NCBI RefSeq assembly: GCF_000426705.1
Contig: NZ_KE384554.1
Location: forward strand, 1 to 64,000
Reading direction: 5' to 3'
DNA: 64,000 nt
Source of the DNA: Spirochaeta cellobiosiphila DSM 17781
GTDB lineage: Bacteria; Spirochaetota; Spirochaetia; DSM-17781
The position numbers and the translations under genes are program-made. Below are positions 57,572 to 64,000 of this stretch, in pieces; positions within the stretch are counted from its first letter, which is position 1, and each line of letters opens with the position of its first letter. The notes under the pieces were generated by a model, which saw nothing but the letters and a program-made list of their open reading frames with translations, was not told the origin of the DNA and made no database searches.

Positions 57572-59026
57572 ATGAATGATGATGAAACTCTTTTCATGGC
57601 TCAAAATGTTTCTTTACTAGTAAAACACAAAGTTTTTATTAAGAACATAAATATCAAAATATCTAAAGGAGACCTTATTTTCATATATGGTCAAAATGGA
57701 TCTGGAAAAACCCTATTGGCGGATTATTTCTCAAGCCATTACAAAGGGTCCTTCGGCGATACCATATTAACAAAACATTCAGCAGTAGTATCTACAGCTG
57801 AGGAAAATCGCTTCCTAGAACAAGAACGTTACAATGATGCTTCAGACTATCAAGATGGTTTGACTGATAAGGGGAGGACTATTGGAGATATTCTCTATGA
57901 GTGCTCTCATTATCCAGATGAAAAAATAAAGGATCTAATTGCCTCATATCAACTGGAACCTGTTTTGGGGCATGGCCTTAAATTTTTATCAACAGGTGAA
58001 TTTCGTAAACTTATGCTTGTGAAGTCCCTATTATCTAAACCAGAACTTATAATATTAGATGAACCAGTAACCGGTTTGGATATAAATAGCAGAACTTATA
58101 TAAAAGATAAACTTATAGATATTAAAAATCATACAGAGGCCTTAGTTGTTATAACGGGTCGTTTTGATGATATACCAGTTACAGAGGCCAGATACTTCTT
58201 ATTAACTTCTTCAGGATTAAAAGAGTTTGATACATTAGAAGATCTTAAAAAGGATGTTGGTTATTCAGAATCAGATAAATCATCCCTAGTGGAAGAAAAA
58301 TATTCCAATAATACTCAAGAAAATATTTCAGAAGAAATTATTTACATGAATAATGTTAATCTCAAATACTATGAAGATACAATTCTATCTAATATTAGTT
58401 GGGTTGTGCACAAAGGTGAACATTGGCAAATAAGTGGTCCAAATGGCAGTGGTAAATCTAGTTTATTAAGCTTATTAGAAGCTGATAATCCTAAAGCCTA
58501 TGGGCAAGAAATAAGGATGTTTGGAAAGCTTAAAGGCAGTGGAGAAACCATATGGGATATCAAAAAGAAAATAGGCTATGTCTCTGGAGCTTTACAAAGA
58601 AATCATAGAGTACGTCAATCTGTTCTCAAGGTTATTATTTCTGGATTGTATGACTCTATAGGTTTATATACACAACCTACAACATTCCAAACAGAATTAG
58701 CCAAAAAAATAGCCAATCAATTTGAGATAAGTGACTTGCACAATACGTCTTTTCATCGATTATCGGAAGGTAAGAAACGAGTCGTACTTATCGCTCGAGC
58801 CATTATAAAGACACCAGAATTATTGATTGTAGATGAACCTTGCCAAGGTCTTGATGATTTAAATTCGAGTTTTATTTTAAAAGTACTTAATAATATTGCT
58901 ATGAAAAATGAAACAACAATATTGTATGTCAGTCATGATCCTCTTTATCAGGTAAGAGGAATAAAGAAGCATTTAACATTAGTTCCCTCTGACATTGGAG
59001 GATATACAGCTATAGTAACCAGATAA
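57572..59026 (+). CDS. Tandem ABC ATPase, ModF/PhrA-like
   Basis: About 484 residues with two ABC nucleotide-binding domains in one chain: the first with Walker A GQNGSGKT, signature-like LSTGEFRK and LIILDEPVTGLD; the second with GPNGSGKSS, LSEGKKR and LLIVDEPCQGLDD. No membrane helices. The length and layout match ModF ('photorepair protein PhrA'), whose real role is unclear. The start may be ATG 57572 or ATG 57596; neither has a Shine-Dalgarno. Confidence 0.82.
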   Translation: MNDDETLFMAQNVSLLVKHKVFIKNINIKISKGDLIFIYGQNGSGKTLLADYFSSHYKGSFGDTILTKHSAVVSTAEENRFLEQERYNDASDYQDGLTDKGRTIGDILYECSHYPDEKIKDLIASYQLEPVLGHGLKFLSTGEFRKLMLVKSLLSKPELIILDEPVTGLDINSRTYIKDKLIDIKNHTEALVVITGRFDDIPVTEARYFLLTSSGLKEFDTLEDLKKDVGYSESDKSSLVEEKYSNNTQENISEEIIYMNNVNLKYYEDTILSNISWVVHKGEHWQISGPNGSGKSSLLSLLEADNPKAYGQEIRMFGKLKGSGETIWDIKKKIGYVSGALQRNHRVRQSVLKVIISGLYDSIGLYTQPTTFQTELAKKIANQFEISDLHNTSFHRLSEGKKRVVLIARAIIKTPELLIVDEPCQGLDDLNSSFILKVLNNIAMKNETTILYVSHDPLYQVRGIKKHLTLVPSDIGGYTAIVTR

Positions 59027-59052
59027 ATTAAAGAAGGAATAAAAAGGGGTAT

Positions 59053-59472
59053 TTGCTTTCAAATCAATTGATAAATATGGGAAATAATTTACTGGAAAAT
59101 ACAACTGATGAGCAAAATGTATTTAAAAGAACCTTTTCCATATTAATAATTGGGGCGATCATTAGTTACGATCAAGATTTATATATAGCTAAATTTATTA
59201 ATTATGTTGAAAGAGAAAACGATTATCGAGGTTATATATTAAATCATGGATGGGCTCATGCTATATCTCATCAAGCTGATGTTTTTGGGGATATAGTGAG
59301 GCACAGATTCATAGATGCAAAATTGATGGAAAATGTGTTAGCCATTCTGGCAAGAAATTCTTATAGGTATGATAAGCAAACATTCATTAATAATGTTGTC
59401 AAAGAAGAACTAACATCTATTTTATTAATCCAACTCAAAAAAATGGATGCGGGACTAAATTATAGATGTTAG
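59053..59472 (+). CDS. DUF2785-like protein, short or truncated at the N-terminus
   Basis: A 139-residue product that matches the centre of DUF2785: VFKRTFSILIIGAII, then YVERENDYRGYILNHGWAHA with the conserved GWAHAISHQAD. The family members I remember have about 100 more residues at the N-terminus, for which there is no room here, since the ABC gene ends 26 bp upstream. The start is TTG after AAGGGG. It may be a truncated gene or a natural short form. Function of the family unknown. Confidence 0.65.
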   Translation: MLSNQLINMGNNLLENTTDEQNVFKRTFSILIIGAIISYDQDLYIAKFINYVERENDYRGYILNHGWAHAISHQADVFGDIVRHRFIDAKLMENVLAILARNSYRYDKQTFINNVVKEELTSILLIQLKKMDAGLNYRC

Positions 59473-59491
59473 TACTAGCGCTAGGACATGC

Positions 59492-59884
59492 TTAACATGA
59501 GCATTTGGGAACTGTTGATTCCTTGGTCGCCTTCAAGCCTTCAGTCCCGTATCCATCAAACTTCCACCATTCAATACCTCCTAATAGTTCTTTTACTTTA
59601 AAACCAAGCTTTGCTAAGTTTAATGATCCTTTTGTTGAGGCATTACACCCTATACCATCACAATAACAAACTAATAGAGCACTCTTATCTAAGTGGCTGA
59701 CACTCTTTGGATTCATTAAGCGGTGAGGAATATTGATGGCACTTGGGATATGTTCTTGGGTGTAGTGTTCTTCACTTCTTGCATCTACTACTAATATATT
59801 TTCCTTGTTCTGAATGAGGTTATATAAATCAGAAGCATCTATCTCATGGCTTAGTTTTAGTTTATAAAATTCTATCTGAGTCAT
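59492..59884 (-). CDS. Rhodanese-like domain protein
   Basis: A single 130-residue rhodanese domain: LVVDARSEEHYTQEHIPSA, and an active-site loop LVCYCDGIGCNAS, in which Cys residues are placed as the persulfide-carrying nucleophile. The last residues KCSC add two more Cys. It is divergent from a LysR regulator (gap 137 bp), which probably controls it. Good TAGGAGA ribosome site. Role in sulfur transfer or stress is inferred from the family. Confidence 0.85.
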   Translation of the reverse strand: MTQIEFYKLKLSHEIDASDLYNLIQNKENILVVDARSEEHYTQEHIPSAINIPHRLMNPKSVSHLDKSALLVCYCDGIGCNASTKGSLNLAKLGFKVKELLGGIEWWKFDGYGTEGLKATKESTVPKCSC

Positions 59885-60021
59885 TATTCTTCTCCTAAAA
59901 GTTACAAAATATAGTTTGAGGATATAGAGTAAATTTATTAATGAGAATTCATATATTCTGAACCATGGTTATGATGTTATTGAACAGACAATCTGATAGG
60001 AATAATGTTATCTTTGTCATT

Positions 60022-60894
60022 ATGGATATATATCGATTGAGTTCCTTTATAGCAGTTGCAGAACAAGGTAGCATACATAAAGCAGCCATTAATCTTAATA
60101 GTACAGTATCAACAATAAGTGGACATATTAAATTATTAGAAGAGGAATTAGGGATAGTGTTATTTACTCGTCAATCTCGAGGTATGAGACTGACTGATTC
60201 TGGAAAGCGCATACTCCTCAGAGCTCGTGAAATCATATCTTCAACTAATAAGCTTTACGCCGAAGCTAGTCTTATCACAAATACAATTACAGGTGATTTA
60301 ATTATAGGAATAAATGCACCTATAGATTGTCTAAGACTTTCTGAGGTAATCAAAGAATTAGATGATTCTAGTCATATAAGAATTATGTTAAAGAACTTGA
60401 GTTCTGGAAAAGTTATAGATGGACTGCAAAATAATGAACTTGATGGAGGCTTCCTTTTTGAGAATCCCAATATTTCCTCTCTAAATCTAACAGCTCTTGA
60501 TGTTAAAAAACTTGTATTTGTTCTTCCTCATCGTTTTAAAAAAGATAAAGAGCTTTCGTGGGAGGAAATGTCTCGATTGACGTGGATTTGCTCAGATGGA
60601 TATTGTCCTCACCAAGAGATAACTGAGTCACTTTTTAAAAAAAAGGGGTTATCTCTCAATAAAAAAATATTTATAGAACAGGAAGAAACAAAATTAAGTT
60701 TAATACAGAAAGGAGTAGGTCCAGCCTTATTGTTGGAAGATGAAGTTAAGGCTTTAATTGATAATAATTATCTTGTACAATGGAGCCTCCCTAGTGATAT
60801 CTATTCTCAACTTTATTTCGCAACGAGGAATAATAATATTAATGATCCTAAAATAAAGCTTTTTATGCACAGCTTAATGAAACAATTTGTGTAA
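60022..60894 (+). CDS. LysR family transcription regulator
   Basis: The 290-residue protein begins with the winged-helix domain (MDIYRLSSFIAVAEQGSIHK, with the recognition helix TVSTISGHIKLLEEELG) followed by a periplasmic-binding-protein-like effector domain. ATG 60022 matches the family start, so the upstream in-frame start (59965) is not used. It is divergent from the rhodanese gene, which is the most probable target. Upstream are TTGAAC (59980-59985) and TAATGT (60003-60008), with a short leader and no Shine-Dalgarno. Confidence 0.88.
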   Translation: MDIYRLSSFIAVAEQGSIHKAAINLNSTVSTISGHIKLLEEELGIVLFTRQSRGMRLTDSGKRILLRAREIISSTNKLYAEASLITNTITGDLIIGINAPIDCLRLSEVIKELDDSSHIRIMLKNLSSGKVIDGLQNNELDGGFLFENPNISSLNLTALDVKKLVFVLPHRFKKDKELSWEEMSRLTWICSDGYCPHQEITESLFKKKGLSLNKKIFIEQEETKLSLIQKGVGPALLLEDEVKALIDNNYLVQWSLPSDIYSQLYFATRNNNINDPKIKLFMHSLMKQFV

Positions 60895-60925
60895 TCTGAA
60901 AATTAAAACTAACTAGGAGAAGGTA

Positions 60926-61501
60926 TTGATAGAGCAACTTTATTATAATGATATTGACTTCACAGAAGAAAATTTTAGTGCTAAGGATATGGCTAACCAC
61001 GAATTTAATAATTGTAAATTTATAAATTGCAACTTAAGCAATGCAATTCTTGATGATTCAAGTTTTGAAACATGTCAATTTGTTAACTGCAACCTAAGTA
61101 ACACTCAACTTAGGAATGCAAAGCTTATAGATGTCGCTTTTAATGAATCAAAACTTATGGGAATAAAATTTAATCAGTGTAGCTCCTTGGCCATTGATAT
61201 AAGTTTTAATGCCTGTCATTTAGAGCTTTGTAATTTTTCCGATATGATATTGAAGAAGATATTTTTTGATCAGTCCCAAATTAGGGATTGCTATTTTCAG
61301 AATACTGTATTAACAGCTTCCAGTTTTAAAGCTGTATCATTTCGTAATGTTCTGTTTCATAATACTAATATTGAAAAAGCGGACTTTTCAGGTGCATCAG
61401 GATATGAAATTAATCCTCTAACGAATAATGTCAAAAAAGCCGTTTTTGAAGCTCCAGAAGCACTTAACTTGCTAGCTCCTTTTGGGATTAAAATAAAATA
61501 A
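60926..61501 (+). CDS. Pentapeptide repeat protein
   Basis: A 191-residue right-handed quadrilateral beta-helix built of A(D/N)LXX-like repeats, for example FNNCKFINCNLSNAILDDSS, CQFVNCNLSNTQL and HNTNIEKADFSG, ending in KKAVFEAPEALNLLAPFGIK. Related Qnr/McbG proteins mimic DNA and protect DNA gyrase from poisons; most others have no known role. The start is TTG after AGGAGAAGG. It lies 31 bp after the LysR gene in the same direction. Confidence 0.87.
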   Translation: MIEQLYYNDIDFTEENFSAKDMANHEFNNCKFINCNLSNAILDDSSFETCQFVNCNLSNTQLRNAKLIDVAFNESKLMGIKFNQCSSLAIDISFNACHLELCNFSDMILKKIFFDQSQIRDCYFQNTVLTASSFKAVSFRNVLFHNTNIEKADFSGASGYEINPLTNNVKKAVFEAPEALNLLAPFGIKIK

Positions 61502-61552
61502 AGATAGCCAACTTAAACAAGGCCATGATAAGATTTTTGAAAAGGAGATTTC

Positions 61553-61903
61553 ATGAAGTTTGTTTATTATCAACACAATGATAAAACTTTTGCGGAATTA
61601 TCATCCAATAATTTAGAAATCAATGATACTTCTGATTTCTTGGATATTATGGCAAATGCAGGTTCTTCAAATCTTTTAATTCACCGTAACCAATTGGCAA
61701 AAGAGTTTTATGATTTGAATAGTGGTATGGCAGGTGAGCTATTACAAAAAGTCAGTAATTATGGTGTTCGTCTTGGTATAATTGGTGATCACACAGATTT
61801 TGATGCTGGTAGTATGCATGACTTTATTTATGAAAGTAATCGGAATGGCCAAATAGTATTTGCAAGTCAACCAGAAGAAGCCATGAATCTAATGGTCAGC
61901 TAA
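61553..61903 (+). CDS. DUF4180 family protein
   Basis: A 116-residue protein with the pattern I associate with DUF4180: LLIHRNQLAKEFYDLNSGMA, GELLQKVSNYGVRLGIIGDH, SMHDFIYESNRNGQIVFAS and a C-terminal EEAMNLMV. Function unknown; members occur mostly in Firmicutes. An AAGGAGA ribosome site precedes the ATG. Confidence 0.8.
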   Translation: MKFVYYQHNDKTFAELSSNNLEINDTSDFLDIMANAGSSNLLIHRNQLAKEFYDLNSGMAGELLQKVSNYGVRLGIIGDHTDFDAGSMHDFIYESNRNGQIVFASQPEEAMNLMVS

Positions 61904-61951
61904 GTATTAGCTGGCTATTCTTTCAGTCATTTATTTATTATACTTTTTTCA

Positions 61952-62323
61952 ATGGAAGATATAATAGATAAATTGGTTAATCTTGTTAAAAGAAAGATGG
62001 CCTTAGATGAACACACAAATTGGGTTAGTAGTTCTGCCGTTTACATGAATGAATTACGAGGTGAACTTGAAGAAGTAAACGATGAGATCGTAAGTAATAG
62101 ATTGTGTTTTTTAGAAGATGAGTTAGGCGATATATTGTGGGATTATATAAATATCATTATGTGCTTAGAACAAGAAAAAGGCATTACACTGGATTCTGTG
62201 ATCAAAAGAGTGTTTTCTAAATATGATGAACGTATAAGTGGATTGGAATCTGGGCAAACATGGAAAGAAATAAAAAATAAGCAGAAACTTCGTCTAGAAC
62301 AAGAATATTCTAGTAAAAAATAG
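61952..62323 (+). CDS. MazG-like nucleotide pyrophosphohydrolase
   Basis: A 123-residue single-domain all-alpha NTP pyrophosphatase with the MazG metal-binding motif ELRGELEEVNDEI and EDELGDILWDYINI. It probably hydrolyses non-canonical or excess NTPs. There is no Shine-Dalgarno; TATACT (61939-61944) ends 7 nt before the ATG, without a good -35. It overlaps the convergent gene by 14 bp. Confidence 0.85.
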   Translation: MEDIIDKLVNLVKRKMALDEHTNWVSSSAVYMNELRGELEEVNDEIVSNRLCFLEDELGDILWDYINIIMCLEQEKGITLDSVIKRVFSKYDERISGLESGQTWKEIKNKQKLRLEQEYSSKK

Positions 62324-62903
62324 ATAACGACTTTAATAAAGCTTTATCTCTAATGCTTCCCAGAATTTTACTTCTGTAGAAGTTTTGAGGGTATAGCTTT
62401 GTTGTCAATTCTACATAAATATAGATTTCTCTATGATTATCTTGAACAGGGTAGCCTTCTTTTTCTGTAATCTGTGTAAAAAGTTTTTCTCCTATATTGT
62501 TTATTAGCTTTCGATTTGCCTTTTCAGTTTTCAAAGAAGATTCCAAATAACTAGTACATATACCACTCCATAGATATAACTTATTATCAAGCATAATATC
62601 TGCAATGTGTGGTTCAGATGTGTTGAAGAAAACTGTATCACTAATTATTAATTGTATTAAATAGTTGTTTTCATAATCCTTTAATTCATTATAATGGGAG
62701 GTAAGATAATCAAACCAATATAAACTGTTAGCTGATTGTATTTCAGAAGAGATAAAAGAAATCTTATCTTCATAGACTAGTTTATCAAAATATTGGGTTA
62801 TTGGATCACTCGGAAGAGACCATGAATAGGGTAAAATAGTAAAAAAAATACTAAACATTAGATAAGTCCTAAAGGATTGCTTGACCCGTAAAATATCTTC
62901 CAT
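62310..62903 (-). CDS. Secreted protein of unknown function
   Basis: About 197 residues with an N-terminal signal segment ([19 protein letters not shown]) and a mature helical part with many Tyr, Asn and Ile. No motif recognised. ATG 62903 is chosen; a longer frame to 62939 has no ribosome site. It is divergent from recA, and the dyad at 62905-62923 is immediately upstream of its start, so the two genes may share an operator. Confidence 0.6.
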   Translation of the reverse strand: MEDILRVKQSFRTYLMFSIFFTILPYSWSLPSDPITQYFDKLVYEDKISFISSEIQSANSLYWFDYLTSHYNELKDYENNYLIQLIISDTVFFNTSEPHIADIMLDNKLYLWSGICTSYLESSLKTEKANRKLINNIGEKLFTQITEKEGYPVQDNHREIYIYVELTTKLYPQNFYRSKILGSIRDKALLKSLSIFY

Positions 62904-62925
62904 GTATATTGTTTTGCAATATAAT
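62881..62925 (+). promoter_or_regulatory. recA promoter with dyad resembling a LexA box
   Basis: TTGACC (62881-62886), 18 bp, TATATT (62905-62910) makes a plausible promoter; a TATAAT at 62920-62925 is a second -10 choice. Over the -10 sits a perfect dyad TATATTG-N5-CAATATA (62905-62923). Its core TTG-N5-CAA resembles the TTTG-N5-CAAA box that I recall for Leptospira LexA. A repressor bound here would block recA. Confidence 0.5.
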
Positions 62926-62983
62926 CCTTTTTTTTTCAATCAAAATAAAACAAAAGGGTGTAAAGCAAATAAGAGGTAAAGGT

Positions 62984-64000
62984 ATGGCAAAAAAGGAAGT
63001 AACAAAGACTCCCAGTCTAGCAGAAAAAGAAAAAGCACTTGAAGCGGCCAGACTACAGATAGAAAAGCAATTTGGACAGGGGTCACTCATGAAGATGGGC
63101 AGTGGAGCCCTTAGCCAAAAAATAGAAGCCATCCCATCTGGTTCAATTTTATTAGATGAAGCCTTAGGAATAGGAGGATACCCCAAAGGTAGAATCGTTG
63201 AAATATTTGGCCCGGAATCTTCTGGTAAAACTACCTTAGCTTTACATGCTATCGCTGAATCTCAAATGGCTGGTGGAATTGCTGCTTTTGTTGATGCAGA
63301 ACATGCATTAGATCCTGTCTATGCTAAAAATTTGGGAGTAAATATAGATGAACTGTGGGTGAGTCAGCCGGATACAGGTGAACAAGCTCTAGAAATAGCA
63401 GAATCCCTAGTAAGGAGTGGTGCTGTAGATATTATTGTTGTAGACTCTGTGGCCGCTTTAACACCTAAGGCTGAAATTGAAGGAGATATGGGTGATTCTC
63501 ATGTTGGGCTTCAAGCTCGGTTAATGAGTCAGGCCCTGAGAAAACTAACAGCAACTATCTCTAAATCAAAGGCTTGTTTGGTATTTATTAATCAAATACG
63601 TATGAAAATTGGGGTAATGTTTGGAAATCCTGAAACAACTACAGGAGGAAAAGCCTTGAAATTCTATTCTTCCGTACGTCTTGATGTTAGAAAGATCGAA
63701 ACTATGGCCAAGGGTACTGAAGACGCTATTGGTAACCGAGTAAGAGTCAAGGTTGTAAAAAACAAAGTCGCTCCTCCTTTTAGAAAAGCAGAAATGGAAA
63801 TCATGTTTGGTAAAGGAATCAGTAAGATGGGATCCTTATTGGATGGGGCATTGAAATATGACATTATACAAAAAGCGGGTAGTTGGTATTCATATGGTGA
63901 TGAGAGAATTGGACAAGGTCGTGAAAACGCAAAATCATTTATTGAAGACAACCCTGAAATTGCAGATAAAATATTTACTGATTTGAGAAATAGAATATGG
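62984..64000 (+). CDS. recA: Recombinase RecA (3' end cut by the window)
   Basis: RecA forms the filament for homologous recombination and triggers SOS autocleavage. The 339 codons present start with [20 protein letters not shown] and include Walker [31 protein letters not shown], Walker [19 protein letters not shown], the DNA-binding loop L1 region [10 protein letters not shown] and [19 protein letters not shown] (L2). The C-terminal domain runs off the window with no stop. An AAGAGGT site lies upstream of the ATG. It is the last gene and lies divergent to the secreted protein gene. Confidence 0.97.
   Translation, partial: MAKKEVTKTPSLAEKEKALEAARLQIEKQFGQGSLMKMGSGALSQKIEAIPSGSILLDEALGIGGYPKGRIVEIFGPESSGKTTLALHAIAESQMAGGIAAFVDAEHALDPVYAKNLGVNIDELWVSQPDTGEQALEIAESLVRSGAVDIIVVDSVAALTPKAEIEGDMGDSHVGLQARLMSQALRKLTATISKSKACLVFINQIRMKIGVMFGNPETTTGGKALKFYSSVRLDVRKIETMAKGTEDAIGNRVRVKVVKNKVAPPFRKAEMEIMFGKGISKMGSLLDGALKYDIIQKAGSWYSYGDERIGQGRENAKSFIEDNPEIADKIFTDLRNRIW

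Noticed and set aside
59475-59484. CTAGCGCTAG palindrome between the DUF2785 and rhodanese genes
   Set aside because: A lone 10-bp palindrome in a convergent gap with no T-run; could be chance.

Overview
This is a 64 kb, AT-rich stretch of a bacterial chromosome that looks spirochaetal. The strongest evidence is gene order: tamB–bamA–skp–mutS–comF–rimP–nusA–infB–rbfA–truB–ribF–rpsO–pnp followed by lptF–lptG–tgt–murJ matches, from memory, the order in Borrelia and Treponema. The ~900-residue TPR protein with a C-terminal GreA domain, next to another TPR gene, is also a spirochaetal form. No plasmid or phage genes were seen. I cannot name genus or species.

Layout. 1-320: end of an rRNA operon (23S 3' end, 5S). 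558-2255 (minus): PEGA membrane protein and smpB. 2348-9114 (plus): two signal peptidase-like genes, hemW, yebC, ruvC-ruvA-ruvB, queA. 9104-10966: two envelope proteins of unknown function, divergently oriented. 10967-20128: a long operon for outer-membrane assembly (ExbB/TolQ, ExbD, TonB-like, TamB, BamA, Skp). 20163-20663 (minus): a STAS protein facing mutS. 20709-33058: mutS, comF, then the translation/RNA operon rimP-nusA-infB-rbfA-truB-ribF-rpsO-pnp. 33068-42378: M16 peptidase, dut, a periplasmic seven-repeat propeller protein, lptF, lptG, tgt, murJ, HEAT-repeat protein, many with stop/start overlaps. 42353-47997 (minus): VWA protein, TPR-GreA protein, TPR protein. 48133-51928: rpe and a three-gene envelope operon. 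51929-53171 is gene-poor and holds a 22-bp tandem repeat array, a lipoprotein and a possible gene remnant. 53172-62903 is more accessory: YbaK, an unknown protein, a chemoreceptor, acetyltransferase, ModF-like ABC ATPase, DUF2785 fragment, rhodanese/LysR pair, pentapeptide protein, DUF4180 and MazG. 62984-64000 is recA, cut by the window end.

The main theme is the cell envelope: secretion (two LepB-like proteins), proton-motive-force transduction coupled in one operon to outer-membrane protein assembly, LptF/G export and MurJ lipid II flipping, plus several secreted proteins of unknown role. The second theme is information processing.

Observations most worth checking: (i) several first-of-operon genes lack a Shine-Dalgarno sequence and have a -10 hexamer about 7-10 nt before ATG, suggesting leaderless mRNAs, best supported for the PEGA-smpB operon with a consensus TTGACA-17-TATAAT promoter; (ii) seven tandem 22-bp repeats with inverted flanks at 51961-52161; (iii) a LepB paralogue with Thr at the catalytic Ser position; (iv) RibF without a recognisable riboflavin kinase signature; (v) a terminator hairpin inside the leader of the rimP-nusA-infB operon; (vi) a dyad at recA that resembles the Leptospira-type LexA box; (vii) the ExbB-ExbD-TonB/TamB-BamA-Skp operon. 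All promoter and family calls were made by eye, without searches.
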